NCBI GenBank assembly: GCA_025359915.1
Contig: JANYDE010000006.1
Span: 27,909-91,908 of the forward strand
Source: Chamaesiphon sp. 336R_metabinner_41
Lineage (GTDB): Bacteria; Cyanobacteriota; Cyanobacteriia; Cyanobacteriales; Chamaesiphonaceae
Direction: 5' to 3'
DNA length: 64,000 nucleotides
Positions within the stretch are counted from its first letter, which is position 1. Each line of letters begins with the position of its first letter. Under the pieces are notes generated by a model. That model did no database searches. It saw only the letters and a program-made list of their open reading frames with translations, and was not told the origin of the DNA. Made by a program: the position numbers and the translations under genes. Below, piece after piece: positions 11,173-23,123 of the stretch.

Positions 11173-11925
11173 CTATCCTTCATCAGAGCGATCTTCAAAC
11201 TGACGGCGACGTTGTTGGTTCTGCCGACGTTTGGGTTGAACTGCACCAGGTGCATCGAGATTTTCTTGTCCAGGGATGATTTCGCCTTTAAAGACCCAGA
11301 CTTTTACGCCGAGAATACCATAAGTGGTATTCGCAGTTTTGGAAGCGTAGTCAATATCCGCACGAAGTGTATGCAATGGCACGCGACCTTCACGAGTCCA
11401 TTCAGTCCGCGCGATTTCAGCTCCGTTGAGCCGTCCACCGACTTGGATTTTAATCCCTTTAACTTCTGCACGTTGCGCCCGTTGGATTGCCTGACGGACA
11501 ACACGGCGGAAGGATACACGGCGAGATAGTTGTTGAGCGATGAACTCAGCGATTAATGCTGCATCAGCATCAACTTTAGCAATCTCAATTACGTTGATCC
11601 GAACTTGGCGTTCAGCACCGTTGCTACTAGCACCGAGTTTCTTGAGGAGAGCTTGACGAATTACTTCGATGCCGCTACCTTGACGACCGACGACTACACC
11701 TGGGCGGGCTGTGTGAATTGCTAGTTCGATTTGATCGGCTTTACGCTCGATCATCACTTTAGAAATTCCCGCAGTAGCCAGGGTGGTATCGCGTTCGATG
11801 TGCTGACGAATGATGTAGTCCTCTTTGAGAACTTCGGAGTAGCGTCGAGTATCTGCATACCACCGTGAACGGTGTTCTTGCGTGATACCGAGTCTAAATC
11901 CAATTGGATGAATCTTCTGTCCCAT
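11173..11925 (-). CDS. rpsC: 30S ribosomal protein S3
   Basis: 250 aa; '[25 protein letters not shown]'. Confidence 0.98.
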   Translation of the reverse strand: MGQKIHPIGFRLGITQEHRSRWYADTRRYSEVLKEDYIIRQHIERDTTLATAGISKVMIERKADQIELAIHTARPGVVVGRQGSGIEVIRQALLKKLGASSNGAERQVRINVIEIAKVDADAALIAEFIAQQLSRRVSFRRVVRQAIQRAQRAEVKGIKIQVGGRLNGAEIARTEWTREGRVPLHTLRADIDYASKTANTTYGILGVKVWVFKGEIIPGQENLDAPGAVQPKRRQNQQRRRQFEDRSDEG

Positions 11926-11943
11926 GTTATTTTTTTATGCTCC

Positions 11944-12297
11944 CTAGTTCATTTCCGCCACTGCCACGGTGATGTGACATGTCGGTTTGCGGATTTTGTA
12001 AGCACGACCTTGCGCTCTGGGGCGGAAGCGTTTTAGTGCAGGGCCACCATCAGCAAAAGCAGTAGAAACTACTAATTTCGCTGGATTCATCCCATTGTTG
12101 TTTTCAGCATTGGCTACAGCCGATCGCAATACTTTGATAATTTCGTCACATGCTTTGTAGGGCATGAATTCAAGAATAATCAATGCTTCACGGTAGGAAC
12201 GTCCCCGAATCTGGTCTAGTACACGACGTACTTTGAAGGGAGACATGCGAATATATTTCGCAACTGCTTTAATTTCTGTTTTGTTATCGATCGCCAT
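11944..12297 (-). CDS. rplV: 50S ribosomal protein L22
   Basis: 117 aa; '[22 protein letters not shown]'. Confidence 0.97.
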   Translation of the reverse strand: MAIDNKTEIKAVAKYIRMSPFKVRRVLDQIRGRSYREALIILEFMPYKACDEIIKVLRSAVANAENNNGMNPAKLVVSTAFADGGPALKRFRPRAQGRAYKIRKPTCHITVAVAEMN

Positions 12298-12345
12298 AAT
12301 TTTTCCTCTTTAAATCCAGAGTCCAAAATTCAAATTAACTTTGAA

Positions 12346-12624
12346 TTATCTACCGGATTTTTTGTCTCCCTTTGAGTGGGAACGATAGTTCCGAGTAGGT
12401 GAGAATTCACCTAATTTATGTCCGACCATTTGGTCAGAAACAAAGACGGGGACGTGCTGACGACCGTTGTGTACTGCGATCGTGTGTCCAACCATTTGGG
12501 GCAAGATTGTCGAAGCGCGAGACCAAGTTTTGATTACGTCTTTACGACCAGACGCATTCATTTTTTCTACCTTTGTCATCAGATGATCTGCGACGAAAGG
12601 CCCTTTTTTAAGAGAACGACCCAT
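12346..12624 (-). CDS. rpsS: 30S ribosomal protein S19
   Basis: 92 aa; '[15 protein letters not shown]', '[22 protein letters not shown]'. Confidence 0.98.
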   Translation of the reverse strand: MGRSLKKGPFVADHLMTKVEKMNASGRKDVIKTWSRASTILPQMVGHTIAVHNGRQHVPVFVSDQMVGHKLGEFSPTRNYRSHSKGDKKSGR

Positions 12625-12707
12625 AGTTGATTTTGTAAGTTGCTACAGTTAACTTCTTTGCTGCTCTTCTCAATATCCAACCGAGTATTTTAAACTTCGG
12701 TTGAGAT

Positions 12708-12866
12708 GGTGTTACCCCCCCAACCCCCCTTATAAAGGGGGGCTTTTGACCCTTTCCCAAGGGAAAGGGCTTTCCGGCTTCCTCCCCTTTATAGGGAAGG
12801 CTAGGCTGGAAAATCTCCTCCTCGGAGGGGTGCCCGTAGGGCAGGGTGGGTAGATCTTCGCAGCAT
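12708..12866. repeat. Intergenic ccaacccccctt/aaggggagg-type repeat between rpsS and rplB
   Basis: accccccaaccccccttataaaggggggctttt...; shares 'gtgggtagatcttcgcagca' with 44970-44990. Confidence 0.75.
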
Positions 12867-12881
12867 ACCAGAAAGATACAA

Positions 12882-13748
12882 TTAATTCTGACGACCGCCT
12901 TTACCGCGTTTCGAGGATTTACGACGACGGCGGATAATGAGTTCGCTGCTAGCCTTCTTCTTCTTACGAGTTTTGTAGCCCAGAGTAGGTTTACCCCAAG
13001 GCGTAACAGGGCCGCTGCGACCGATAGGCGCGCGCCCTTCACCACCACCATGTGGGTGATCGCAAGGGTTCATGACACTACCACGGACTTTAGGACGACG
13101 ACCTTTCCAACGGTTCCGACCAGCTTTACCAGCATTGGTGTTACGTGCGTCAGTGTTGCCGACTTGACCGATGGTTGCGTAACATTCTTTCCGCACCATC
13201 CGTACTTCACCAGATGGCATTTTGAGGGTAACGTAGTCACCATCTTTTGCTACTAGTTGAGCCGCAGCACCCGCAGAACGCGCGATTTGAGCACCTTTGC
13301 CTGCTGTGAGTTCGATACTGTGAACAGTCGTACCCAATGGAATGTTGATCAGTGGTAAAGCGTTACCGATTTCAAACGGGGAGTCTGGACCAGTGATGAT
13401 TTCAGTGCCGACTTCCAATCCGACTGGATGGAGAATGTAACGTTTTTCGCCATCTCTGTAGAAAAGTAACGCAATCCGTGCATTCCGGTTAGGATCGTAC
13501 TCGACTGTTGCTACTTTTGCAGGGATGTTGATTTTGTCTTGACGACGGAAATCAATAATCCGGTAGAGACGTTTGTGACCACCGCCACGTCTACGACTGG
13601 TAATGACACCACGGTTATTACGCCCTTTAGCGCGGTGTTTGTAAACGAGTAGAGATTTTTCCGGCTTACTCGCGGTGATTTCAGCAAAGTCTGAAATTAC
13701 GGTTTCGCGAGAGCTGGGCGTATACGGCCGATAAGAACGGGTACCCAT
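12882..13748 (-). CDS. rplB: 50S ribosomal protein L2
   Basis: 288 aa; '[37 protein letters not shown]'. Confidence 0.98.
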   Translation of the reverse strand: MGTRSYRPYTPSSRETVISDFAEITASKPEKSLLVYKHRAKGRNNRGVITSRRRGGGHKRLYRIIDFRRQDKINIPAKVATVEYDPNRNARIALLFYRDGEKRYILHPVGLEVGTEIITGPDSPFEIGNALPLINIPLGTTVHSIELTAGKGAQIARSAGAAAQLVAKDGDYVTLKMPSGEVRMVRKECYATIGQVGNTDARNTNAGKAGRNRWKGRRPKVRGSVMNPCDHPHGGGEGRAPIGRSGPVTPWGKPTLGYKTRKKKKASSELIIRRRRKSSKRGKGGRQN

Positions 13749-13811
13749 AATTGGTGAATAGTGAATAGTGGATAGTGGATAGTGTCAGAGACGCAGTGCG
13801 TCAGATAAATC

Positions 13812-13880
13812 GTAGGTTGGGTTGAAGAATGAAACCCAACATCTCTAGAGCGTTGGGTTTCATTCTTCAACCCAACCTAC
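13812..13880. repeat. 29-bp perfect inverted repeat (GTAGGTTGGGTTGAAGAATGAAACCCAAC arms, 11-nt loop)
   Basis: gtaggttgggttgaagaatgaaacccaac-atctctagagc-gttgggtttcattcttcaacccaacctac. Confidence 0.95.
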
Positions 13881-13902
13881 AAGATCTAATTCTTATCCTT
13901 TA

Positions 13903-14208
13903 TTACACTTCAGGGAAGAGGATAATCTCTTGACCTGCGGCGACGGTGACAACAGCACGTTTGTAGCTTGGCTTGGCACCTGCAAATTTACCAACGCGGC
14001 GAGTCTTACGGGGCAGATTCTGAGTATCTACGCCTTTAACTTTGACATTAAATAAGGATTCGATCGCCGCCTTGATTTGAGGCTTGGTGGCTTGACGAAC
14101 TACGTCAAAGACGTACTTGTTCTGTTCCATCATGGTCGTTGCTTTTTCAGTAACGATCACATTCCGAATTAAATCTGGTAAGTCACGGTCTTCAACTCTA
14201 ATCGTCAT
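13903..14208 (-). CDS. rplW: 50S ribosomal protein L23
   Basis: Start trimmed to [28 protein letters not shown]; '[24 protein letters not shown]'. Confidence 0.95.
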   Translation of the reverse strand: MTIRVEDRDLPDLIRNVIVTEKATTMMEQNKYVFDVVRQATKPQIKAAIESLFNVKVKGVDTQNLPRKTRRVGKFAGAKPSYKRAVVTVAAGQEIILFPEV

Positions 14209-14833
14209 TGTAAACCTCCTGTATTTTGGCGATTGCTTCAGCCGTAGCAACAATCTGATCCGCATTGAGGAGATCGAAGACGTTGAGTCCTGACGCAGAA
14301 ATCATTTTAACTTTGGCAATGTTCCGAACTGACAATAAAGTATTGTCTTCTACTTCCGAAACGATGATCAGTACTTTGCTGTCAGCTTGGACACCCCAAC
14401 GAGTCATCGCTTGGACGAACTCTTTGGTTTTTGGTTGAGCTACATCAGTCGCAAAGTCAGCAACTACGATGATGTCTGCAATCCGACTCATCAATGCTGT
14501 CCGTAGAGCGAGTCTCCGCTCTTTACGGTTCATTTTCATGTTGTAATCTTTGGGTTTTGGTCCAAAAATCACACCACCCCCACGCCAGAGCGGAGAACGA
14601 ATCGAACCCGCACGAGCGCGTCCAGTACCTTTTTGTTTCCAGGGTTTCCGTCCACCACCACGTACTTCGGCGCGAGTCTTGGCACAGGCTGTACCTTGAC
14701 GAGCGTTGTTTGTCTGCCGAATTAGGGCACGGTGAACGATGTGAGAAGCATTTTCTTCTCTTGCAACAGCCAATTCGAGGGTGGCAGAGCCAGCTTCCTC
14801 GCCTTGCCAGTTGCGGATGACGCAATTAGCCAT
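14198..14833 (-). CDS. rplD: 50S ribosomal protein L4
   Basis: 211 aa; '[46 protein letters not shown]'. Confidence 0.98.
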   Translation of the reverse strand: MANCVIRNWQGEEAGSATLELAVAREENASHIVHRALIRQTNNARQGTACAKTRAEVRGGGRKPWKQKGTGRARAGSIRSPLWRGGGVIFGPKPKDYNMKMNRKERRLALRTALMSRIADIIVVADFATDVAQPKTKEFVQAMTRWGVQADSKVLIIVSEVEDNTLLSVRNIAKVKMISASGLNVFDLLNADQIVATAEAIAKIQEVYNDD

Positions 14834-14863
14834 AACTATCTATTTCGCTTCTACTTACTGTGA

Positions 14864-15502
14864 TTACTTACCGACGGTTACTTCTGGGACGATCCGCAGT
14901 AGTGCGCCAGGTTTGCCAGGAACGGAACCTTCAATCAAGAGGAGGTTACGATCGACATCAATCTGAACTACTGTCAATTTCTTGATCGTGATCCGTTTGC
15001 CACCTAGTCGTCCTGCCATTTTCTTACCAGGGTAGACACGACCAGGAGTGGTACCAGCACCAGTCGAACCAGGTTCGCGGTGATTTTTGGAACCGTGAGT
15101 CATTGGTCCACGAGCAAAGTTCCAACGTTTCTGCCAACCAGCGAAACCTTTACCAATACTGTTACCTGTAACGTCGATAATTTGACCGACAGTGAAAAGA
15201 TCTGGTTTGATTTCTTGTCCGAGTGTCCACTCGTCAGTGCTATCTACCCGAAATTCTTGGAGGTGACGCAGTGGTGGAGCCTCAGATTTTTTGAGGTGTC
15301 CGAGTTCTGGTCTGTTTAGTGCTTTTTCTTTGACTTCATCAAAACCGATCTGGATGGAGTTGTATCCATCGGTCGCTTTAGTTTTGATTTGGGTAATGGT
15401 GCATGGGCCTGCTTGAACGACGGTGACAGGAATTGCTCTCCCTGTCTCTTTGTCGAAAATTTGGGTCATGCCGAGTTTAGTGCCGAGAATACCGATAGAC
15501 AC
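14864..15502 (-). CDS. rplC: 50S ribosomal protein L3
   Basis: 212 aa; '[13 protein letters not shown]', '[30 protein letters not shown]'. Confidence 0.98.
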   Translation of the reverse strand: MSIGILGTKLGMTQIFDKETGRAIPVTVVQAGPCTITQIKTKATDGYNSIQIGFDEVKEKALNRPELGHLKKSEAPPLRHLQEFRVDSTDEWTLGQEIKPDLFTVGQIIDVTGNSIGKGFAGWQKRWNFARGPMTHGSKNHREPGSTGAGTTPGRVYPGKKMAGRLGGKRITIKKLTVVQIDVDRNLLLIEGSVPGKPGALLRIVPEVTVGK

Positions 15503-16087
15503 GGTTAAATAGAGTTCCTTATATTTGAGACATCAGGATTTTGATGGACTTCCACCGGCAGGCGCGTCCATCTGTGGGTTTGACTTGTATTTACCAATCC
15601 AGCTTAACTTTAGCACCTATTTTGTATGCTTTCGCACAAATTTTAGATGCGTTGCGTGCAATAAGTTTTCACTTAACAAGGGACAAGGTATCAATTGGGA
15701 ATCGTTTTGATGCTGGATAGACTGGAGTAGCAAGCCACTTAGTATCTATTTCAGCCGATTTACCCGCAGTCACAGCTTTAGAGCTGGAAGTTTCAGACCA
15801 CAACCTCCAATTATACACTAGTTGTTTTAATTTGTATATATATTCACATCTTGAACAGCAATTCCAAATTCAAAATATTTTACCGATTCTCGATCGAGAA
15901 TCGATTATTTCTGGTGGGGTGAGACAAGTTTGTTTGTTCGCGTAGCGTCTCCTACAGAGAATACTTATTGCTACAGATCGAGACTTCCCAGCATAACCCT
16001 ACCCCTACGAGCTATCTGAACAAGGTTGAATTTGGAATTGCTGCATCTTGAACGAATAACCTGAGTTGCTACCCATAACTCAAGCGG

Positions 16088-16693
16088 TTAGCTTAATTGT
16101 GTGATGCGATTAAAGGCTCGATCGACTTCTTGCCACAATTCTTTATTGTGAGGATCGACTTTGAGAGCTTTTTTGAGATAAATTCGTGCTTTTTCAAACT
16201 CTCTTCGTTGGATTAATTGGTGTCCATATTGAGAATAAATAATCCCTTGCCACTGACAAATCTGTGCATCCAGTGGCGAGTGATGAGCCAAACCCTCAAT
16301 TAAGACGATCGCTTTGAGAAACTGTTGTTGCTTTAATAGTGACTGCAACTCATAATATAGCTGCCACTTTAATTCATCCTCATTTTTACTAGGCTGAGGG
16401 GTTCTAGCTGGCTGTGGTGCAGTGTGGTGAGTTGTTCTAGCTGTTCCTGGAGAGCTTGCAGAATTTACGGGCATTGCCTGAGTCGAACGAGTCTGGGTTG
16501 TATCCAGTAAAACTTGATAAGCCTCATTAATCGCGATGAAGCGTTGAGGTGCATCGAGATCGTCTGGATTTAGATCGGGATGCCATTTGCGGGCTAACGA
16601 ACGGTATGCAGCTTTTATTTGATCGAGAGATGCTCCTCGACATATCCCTAATAACTGATAGCATTTGTCCAGATTCATTGTGGATGCAAGCAT
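16088..16693 (-). CDS. J-domain (DnaJ-like) protein with C-terminal TPR-like region
   Basis: '[37 protein letters not shown]', HPD motif; C-terminal '[19 protein letters not shown]'. Confidence 0.9.
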   Translation of the reverse strand: MLASTMNLDKCYQLLGICRGASLDQIKAAYRSLARKWHPDLNPDDLDAPQRFIAINEAYQVLLDTTQTRSTQAMPVNSASSPGTARTTHHTAPQPARTPQPSKNEDELKWQLYYELQSLLKQQQFLKAIVLIEGLAHHSPLDAQICQWQGIIYSQYGHQLIQRREFEKARIYLKKALKVDPHNKELWQEVDRAFNRITQLS

Positions 16694-16819
16694 TTATTTA
16701 CCAGAACGCAAAGAATATAGATTTGGAATCATATAAATTTAGTGTTCCCAGTAATTCGACCTGAATATCACATCTGCTAACGGTATACTGCACTATGAAA
16801 AGCCGCAATTTTTAACACC

Positions 16820-17584
16820 TTGCAACGTATCACTATCACTCCCTGCCAAATTCACGAGGATCGGATTGCCTTCACAGCCGAACAACATCACTATCTCACC
16901 CGTGTAATCCGCTTGCGCCCTGGTGGACAATTTCAAGCCATTGATGGGAATGGAAGATGTTACCTTGCCGAAATTAGTTCAGAGTTATCACCGCGCACCG
17001 CCGTCGGCACCGCCCAAATTGTGCAAATAATTGCCACGTCAGTTGGTGGAGCTAATCGAGAACTCCCTCAACCGATGGTTCTGATTTGCGCACTTCCGAA
17101 GGGGAATAACTTCGACGAGCTGGTTCGAGCTTGCACAGAGCTAGGTGTCACCACTATCCTACCTGCCATTAGCGATCGAACTCTGCTCAATCCCAGCCCC
17201 CAAAAGCTGCAAAGATGGCGCAAAATTGCCCAGGAAGCTGCCGAACAATCGGAGCGACTAGTTATACCGATAATTGAGGAACCCCAAGCGTTAAAGACTA
17301 TTTTTGATGGACTAACAGATCTAGCTCATAAATATCTCTGCGAAGCCAGAGGTGAATATCCTCATCTGCTGACTAGTCTCCAATCTACCCAACTTATCGA
17401 TCTGCCGATTATCATTGCAATTGGGCCTGAAGGTGGCTGGACGGATGGAGAAATCCAATTAGCGATCGAGCATGGCTTTCAATTGGTATCGCTTGGATCG
17501 CGAATTCTCCGCACTATTACTGCCCCTATTGTCGCATTATCGATCGTCACTGCCGCGATCGAACAAGGGCATTCCTACAGGTAA
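16820..17584 (+). CDS. rsmE: 16S rRNA (uracil(1498)-N(3))-methyltransferase
   Basis: 254 aa; 'ALPKGNNFDELVRACTELGV', 'IAIGPEGGWTDGEI', 'LGSRILRTITAPIVALSIV'. Confidence 0.93.
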   Translation: MQRITITPCQIHEDRIAFTAEQHHYLTRVIRLRPGGQFQAIDGNGRCYLAEISSELSPRTAVGTAQIVQIIATSVGGANRELPQPMVLICALPKGNNFDELVRACTELGVTTILPAISDRTLLNPSPQKLQRWRKIAQEAAEQSERLVIPIIEEPQALKTIFDGLTDLAHKYLCEARGEYPHLLTSLQSTQLIDLPIIIAIGPEGGWTDGEIQLAIEHGFQLVSLGSRILRTITAPIVALSIVTAAIEQGHSYR

Positions 17585-17603
17585 ATTGTGTAGGAATGCC
17601 CTT
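17565..17603. terminator. Hairpin (AAGGGCATTCCTAC / GTAGGAATGCCCTT) between convergent rsmE and ndhH
   Basis: 14-bp perfect stem; left arm encodes the last rsmE codons. Confidence 0.7.
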
Positions 17604-17635
17604 TCTAGATTGCTGGTTATGGGTTCGAGATTTAG

Positions 17636-18820
17636 TTATCGATCGACTGAACCCATAATAATATCGATACTGCCCAAAATTGTCACGATATCGGCGACTT
17701 TTACCCCACGTAATAGGTGCGGTAAAATTTGGAGATTATTAAAATCAGCAGCGCGAATTTTCCACCGCCACGGGAAGATATTGTCTTCACCGATGATAAA
17801 GATACCTAGTTCACCTTTACCGCTTTCTACCCGCACGTAATGTTCGCCCTTGGGTATCTTAAATGTCGGTGCGACCTTCTTGCTAATATATTGATAGTCC
17901 ATCGCATCCCACTCAGATTTTGGACCTGCGGCGATGCGTTTAGCTTCGAGATTTTCATAAGCACCACCAGGTAACGCAGCTATCGCTTGACGCAGAATCT
18001 TCACTGACTCCCGCATCTCCCGAATCCGCACGAAATACCGCGCTAAACAGTCGCCAGCAGTCTCGTATTGGACATCCCAATCAAAGTCGTCATAGCACTC
18101 ATATTTATCAACCTTGCGCAGATCCCACTTTACGCCAGAACCGCGCAACATTGGCCCCGACAGGCCCCAATTAATCGCTTCATCGCGGCTAATTGTCCCC
18201 ACACCTTCTACCCGCCGCCGGAAGATCGGATTATTGGTAATCAGCTTCTCATACTCATCCACCTTCGGACTAAAGTAATCGCAGAAATCCAAACATTTAT
18301 CAATCCAACCATAGGGTAAATCCACCGCTACCCCGCCGATGCGGAAATAGTTATTATTCACCATTCGATAACCAGTCGCCGCTTCCCACAGATCGTAAAT
18401 CATTTCCCGTTCGCGGAAGATGTAGAAAAACGGAGTCTGTGCGCCAACATCTGCCATAAATGGGCCGAGCCAGAGCAGGTGATTGGCAATCCGATTGAGT
18501 TCCAGCATGATCACGCGGATATGACTCGCCCGTTTGGGGACAGTAATATTCGCTAATTTTTCGACAGCATTAACCGTAATTGCTTCATTAAACATCCCCG
18601 CTGCGTAATCCCAGCGGCTGACATAGGGTACGAACATTAGATTGGTACGATTTTCGGCGATTTTCTCCATACCGCGATGGAGATAGCCGATTACAGGTTC
18701 ACAATCGACGACATCTTCACCATCGAGGGTGACAATCAGCCGCAATACCCCGTGCATTGATGGGTGGTGCGGACCCATGTTCAGCACCATCGGTTCGGTT
18801 CTAGTTTCGAGTTGTGCCAT
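17636..18820 (-). CDS. ndhH: NAD(P)H-quinone oxidoreductase subunit H
   Basis: 394 aa; '[47 protein letters not shown]'. Confidence 0.97.
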   Translation of the reverse strand: MAQLETRTEPMVLNMGPHHPSMHGVLRLIVTLDGEDVVDCEPVIGYLHRGMEKIAENRTNLMFVPYVSRWDYAAGMFNEAITVNAVEKLANITVPKRASHIRVIMLELNRIANHLLWLGPFMADVGAQTPFFYIFREREMIYDLWEAATGYRMVNNNYFRIGGVAVDLPYGWIDKCLDFCDYFSPKVDEYEKLITNNPIFRRRVEGVGTISRDEAINWGLSGPMLRGSGVKWDLRKVDKYECYDDFDWDVQYETAGDCLARYFVRIREMRESVKILRQAIAALPGGAYENLEAKRIAAGPKSEWDAMDYQYISKKVAPTFKIPKGEHYVRVESGKGELGIFIIGEDNIFPWRWKIRAADFNNLQILPHLLRGVKVADIVTILGSIDIIMGSVDR

Positions 18821-18954
18821 AGTCTATTATTGCGATCGGGTGCTGAAATGAACTATTAATAATTACTTATATGCTTGCCAGATGGCGGAGTATCGATATT
18901 TATCACGGATTCCCCTCATTTATTATAGAGGCTCGGAACCGATCGACGTAAGCC

Positions 18955-18984
18955 AGTAAGGGTAATTCATGAATTACCCTTACT
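18955..18984. repeat. Perfect 30-bp palindrome AGTAAGGGTAATTCATGAATTACCCTTACT
   Basis: Same AATTCATGAATT core as 40365-40418, 40581-40620 and 44210-44233. Confidence 0.95.
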
Positions 18985-19081
18985 AGCTAATCCCTTCCCA
19001 CCATTCACTCACTACCCTAGATGTCTATTCCCATAGTTGGCGTGATAACATCACTAGTACGAGCGTGAAACAACGAGGGTC

Positions 19082-19831
19082 ATGGGGATGAGCGGATTAC
19101 AAGCATTAATTTTTGACGTTGATGGGACTTTGGCAGATACCGAGCGGGATGGACATCGGGTGGCATTCAATCAGGCTTTTGCCAATGCAGGGCTTGACTG
19201 GGATTGGTCGATCGAGTTATATGGAAAACTATTGGCTGTGACTGGTGGTAAGGAGCGGATGCGCTTTTATCTGGATACTTATCGTCCCGATGTGCAGATG
19301 AATGACGAATTAATTGCCGATCTGCATAAGGCTAAAAATCAGTATTACGCCCAGTTATTGGAGCGGGGGGGAATTCCACTCCGTCCGGGTGTTAAGCGGC
19401 TGTTGGCGGCGGCGAGAGCTGCCAATCTGCGTCTAGCGATCTCGACGACTACCACCCCTGCGAATGTGTTTGCGTTATTGACGGGAAATATCGATGCTGA
19501 CTGGTTTGAAGTAATTGCAGCGGGTGATATTGTCCCCAAAAAGAAACCTGCTTCAGATATCTATGACTACGTACTAGCGCAAATGAAGCTACCTGCGGCT
19601 GATTGTCTGGCGTTTGAAGATTCGGAGAATGGTTTAATTTCGGCAATGGATGCCGGAATTACGACGCTGGTGACGATTAATGACTATACCCAAAATCATA
19701 ATTTCGATCGAGCCAAGCTAGTTTTATCCGATCTCGGCGAACCCAATCGTCCTTGTCAAATTATCCAAGGTGATACCCAAGGTTCCACCTATGTCGATCT
19801 CCCTCTCCTCACCCGATTAATCGCCGCCTAA
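19082..19831 (+). CDS. HAD-superfamily hydrolase, CbbY-like
   Basis: 'LIFDVDGTLADTERDGHRVAFNQAF', 'AFEDSENGLISAMDAGI'. Confidence 0.92.
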   Translation: MGMSGLQALIFDVDGTLADTERDGHRVAFNQAFANAGLDWDWSIELYGKLLAVTGGKERMRFYLDTYRPDVQMNDELIADLHKAKNQYYAQLLERGGIPLRPGVKRLLAAARAANLRLAISTTTTPANVFALLTGNIDADWFEVIAAGDIVPKKKPASDIYDYVLAQMKLPAADCLAFEDSENGLISAMDAGITTLVTINDYTQNHNFDRAKLVLSDLGEPNRPCQIIQGDTQGSTYVDLPLLTRLIAA

Positions 19832-19891
19832 AGCTGTGGATTAGAACGACAGAATGCTGGTTTAAGGTCGATCCATTTTTAAAAACCAATC

Positions 19892-19925
19892 AAAAAAGCT
19901 CCAAGTGAAAATTTGGAGCTTTTTT
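19892..19925 (+). terminator. Intrinsic terminator after HAD hydrolase
   Basis: aaaaaagctccaagtgaaaatttggagctttttt. Confidence 0.85.
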
Positions 19926-19972
19926 GGTATGAGCCTAAAACCTGGCTGATTAGCTATCAACTATCAACTAAT

Positions 19973-20167
19973 TTAAGTTGCCTCCATCCAGTCATAGATC
20001 CGATCGAGTTGCTCGATCGTCACTAGTCCGTATTGCCATAAAATCATTGGCAGCGGGCCTGGATTGTGTTCTACTTGCTTGAGGGCGATGGCCATCGACG
20101 AAGCAGAAATAGCTAAATCATCTTGTAAGAAGCGAATCAATTTTGTTACATGGGTAGATGCGATCAT
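19973..20167 (-). CDS. DUF2949-type small cyanobacterial protein
   Basis: 'LIRFLQDDLAISASSMAIALKQVEHNPGPLPMILWQYGLVTIEQLDRIYDW'. Confidence 0.75.
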   Translation of the reverse strand: MIASTHVTKLIRFLQDDLAISASSMAIALKQVEHNPGPLPMILWQYGLVTIEQLDRIYDWMEAT

Positions 20168-20666
20168 GGCCGTACCTCCGGCTGAATATTAAAGATGTAT
20201 TTATATTAAAAGATACTCAAATCTGCACCGAATCCAATCGTCTCTATTCGTAAAGCTGATGAAGGCGAAGATTAACTGGGATCTTCACTCGTTGCAATCT
20301 CAATTACAGAAAGATAAAGGTTTCAACTTAGCAATCTTTTTAGTTACAGATCCAAACCTTGAACCATTGGTGAAAAACGACTGTAAAGACCAGACTGACA
20401 GTAATTTTTTTGATTCAACTTGGAATGTGACTCGTTGAGGGCATCAACTTATTTTGCCGATTTTAGCTTCAACAATCTTCAGTGCCAGATGAGGAAATTG
20501 AAGATTGGCAATAACAAATATTTAACCCTGTTAGCGGCTATTTGAAATCCGTGGAAACACGGGGATTTTGTTAAAGGTTGAAATGGAGTGTTCGTGTATC
20601 TTGGTATTTTTATTATTTAAAGATGGATCATAGCATCGCTAATCGGCTTAATTACTGAAGCTTTAA

Positions 20667-21224
20667 CTATTTCAGCCGTTTGGCTGAGTACTTGCTGACT
20701 TTCAAGCGATCGTCAATTTTAAGATTGAGTTCTGCTGCTCTACCGCCACGCAATTCAATTACGCCATCAATGTCAATTTTTGGCTCTGGGCCATAACTAG
20801 GGCAAGGATCGCCCGCGCATGGAGGGATTTGGGTGCCGATATATTTGACTACGCCATTCGACATAAACACCATATCTAAGGGAATGAGGGTATTTTTCAT
20901 CCAGAAGCTAACTGGGCGTGGAGGTGAAAATACAAACAACATGCCTCGATCTTTGGCTAAATCTGTCCGATTCATCAACCCGATAGATTGCTCTTCAGAC
21001 GTGCGGGCAACTTCTAATCGGATTGTTTGTCCATTAATGTTAACTTGGGCACTTACAGGCAGTTTTTGCACCTGTTGAGCAAGCTCAATCTTTGGAACTG
21101 ACGGTGTAGATTTATTCTCGATCCCGATTGGTGGTTTTGACTGAACTGATGGAGCACAGCTAAGTAGCAACATTCCCACTATCCCGCAGGTTATTCCAAA
21201 TTTAAGGTATTGCTTAGTCACCAT
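20667..21224 (-). CDS. DUF192 lipoprotein/secreted protein
   Basis: 'RTSEEQSIGLMNRTDLAKDRGMLFVFSPPRPVSFWMKNTLIPLDMVFMSNGVV'; N-terminal signal with LLLSC lipobox-like site. Confidence 0.88.
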   Translation of the reverse strand: MVTKQYLKFGITCGIVGMLLLSCAPSVQSKPPIGIENKSTPSVPKIELAQQVQKLPVSAQVNINGQTIRLEVARTSEEQSIGLMNRTDLAKDRGMLFVFSPPRPVSFWMKNTLIPLDMVFMSNGVVKYIGTQIPPCAGDPCPSYGPEPKIDIDGVIELRGGRAAELNLKIDDRLKVSKYSAKRLK

Positions 21225-21403
21225 GCTGTTAGGGGATCGGATGTGTGTGTGTTGGAGCAGACGTGTTTAGTTGGAATTTGTTTCCCGTTAAGCAAAAGAA
21301 TTAAATCCCCCTACAAAAAAAGCTGTGATTGTGTTGTTGATGTAAGCTATTTGTTTGCGTTGATTGATGTAATTTACACAAAATCAGATCCCATCTCTCG
21401 ATC

Positions 21404-22126
21404 CTATTCTCGCAGGACATAGCCAACACCACGAACTGTTTGAATCAGCCGCTTACCGCCATCTTTTTCTAATTTGAGTCGGAGATAACGGACATAAACT
21501 TCGATCACATTGGATTCGCCGAGGAAATCATATCCCCAGACATTTTCCAATATCTGTTCTCTCGTGAGTTCGGTTTCTGGCTGTGACATTAGATAGCGCA
21601 GAAGTTCAAATTCTTTGACGGTTAATTCGATCGATCGATCGTTCCGTAGTACGCGATGAGTAACTAAATCCAAGACAAGATCGCCAAATCTTAATTGTTC
21701 GCCAACGCTAACATTTGAGTGGAGATATAGCCCGATCGTGTGCAAAAAATCATTCGCATGATAGGGTTTGAGAAAATAGTCGTCTGCGCCAGATTCCAAA
21801 CAGACAATTCGATCGGCAACTGTATCGTGCGCCATTAGTAATAAAATGGGGGCAACAATCCCCATCTCGCGCAGTTGCGGCACTAGTGTCAGTGCTGATT
21901 CTCCAGGCAATGCTCGATCGATCGCAATCAAGACTGGATGCAATTTTTTTACTTGCTCCAATCCCATTCTGGCATTATCCGCGATCGATACCTGATATCC
22001 AGCTTTAGTAAGATCGAGATTCATTCTCTCGGCTAGGATTGAGTCATTTTCGATCAGGAGGATTGGGGTGTTTTCAGTCATGGGGAAGGGAATAGGGAAT
22101 AGGGGATAGGGATTAGAGACTAACAA
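21404..22126 (-). CDS. OmpR-family response regulator
   Basis: Receiver 'ILLIENDSILAERMNLDL...' plus winged-helix 'SIELTVKEFELLRYLMSQPETELTREQILENVWGYDF...RYLRLKLEKDGGKRLIQTVRGVGYVLRE'. Likely start MTENTPILL. Confidence 0.93.
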   Translation of the reverse strand: MLVSNPYPLFPIPFPMTENTPILLIENDSILAERMNLDLTKAGYQVSIADNARMGLEQVKKLHPVLIAIDRALPGESALTLVPQLREMGIVAPILLLMAHDTVADRIVCLESGADDYFLKPYHANDFLHTIGLYLHSNVSVGEQLRFGDLVLDLVTHRVLRNDRSIELTVKEFELLRYLMSQPETELTREQILENVWGYDFLGESNVIEVYVRYLRLKLEKDGGKRLIQTVRGVGYVLRE

Positions 22127-22205
22127 GTTGATAGGAGAGTTTGGGGGAATAATTTCCGATGGTGAAAATTAAACTAATCCCTAATCCCTATCCCCTATTC
22201 CCTAA

Positions 22206-23123
22206 TTAAGGTAATTCCACTGACGTTGGTTTCGCGATATGTGGTAGTCCCCAGCCAAGCTTTTCGCGCAAAATCTTGAAGTATTCTGGGGGTTGGAGGC
22301 GGATAAATTTGGCAGGATATGGAGATCGAGCGATGCGGATGGTAAATTCAGGGAGGATATAACAGCCGCCATTGCCATCGACTACCATGACTAGACGATT
22401 TGGGTTGGCGGAATTGATTGTGACGGGTTCGGTGTCGGAGAATACTAACGCACGAGAGGCGAGAGAATGGGGGCAAATCGGAACTAATTGAAGTGCGGCT
22501 ACACCAGGCGCGACAACGGGACCTCCAGCACTGAGAGAGTAGGCGGTAGAGCCTGTGGGAGTAGAGAGAATCACTCCATCGGCGGCGATATCTACAGGTG
22601 CGTGTCTGCCAACTGTCACTTCAAAATGACACATGCTGGTAAGGGGTTCTCGGTGGATCACCATCTCATTGAGACATAAGGCTTCCCATAATAGGTTTGT
22701 ACCTTCCCAGACTTGCACTGTCAGCATGGCGCGATCTTCGACTTGATAATCGCCAACAATAGCTCGATCGATCGCCTCTGGCAATTGATTGATATAGGTT
22801 TCAGTCAAAAAGCCCATATGTCCAGTATTGACAGTCAGGAGCGGGATACCGCGTGGGGCGATCTGTCTAAAAGCTGCTAAAACTGTACCGTCGCCGCCGA
22901 GGACGATCGCAAAACTCATATCCGAGTCAAATTCAGGCGGACATAAAGAATCGATCGGGACATGGGTAATCGGTCGATCGGATTGACAATAACCTAGTAT
23001 CCCACCTTTCGCAGCGGCGGAACAAACTTTCCAACCCAACGCGGTTAATTTATCTTCGAGTTCTTGGGCAATCCGACAAGCAAGCGGTTTACCCTCGTTA
23101 TAGATGATGCCTACTTTTGGCAC
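22206..23123 (-). CDS. NAD(+) kinase
   Basis: 305 aa; '[14 protein letters not shown]', 'TGHMGFLTE', '[24 protein letters not shown]'. Confidence 0.95.
   Translation of the reverse strand: MPKVGIIYNEGKPLACRIAQELEDKLTALGWKVCSAAAKGGILGYCQSDRPITHVPIDSLCPPEFDSDMSFAIVLGGDGTVLAAFRQIAPRGIPLLTVNTGHMGFLTETYINQLPEAIDRAIVGDYQVEDRAMLTVQVWEGTNLLWEALCLNEMVIHREPLTSMCHFEVTVGRHAPVDIAADGVILSTPTGSTAYSLSAGGPVVAPGVAALQLVPICPHSLASRALVFSDTEPVTINSANPNRLVMVVDGNGGCYILPEFTIRIARSPYPAKFIRLQPPEYFKILREKLGWGLPHIAKPTSVELP

Noticed and set aside
12608-13051. 147-aa ORF spanning the rpsS-rplB gap
   Set aside because: Translates the intergenic repeat and part of rplB in the wrong frame.
20480-20640. Possible CRISPR-like or riboswitch signal (ccgtggaaacacgg...gttaaaggttgaaa)
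   Set aside because: No repeated units or spacers visible; only a single short hairpin.
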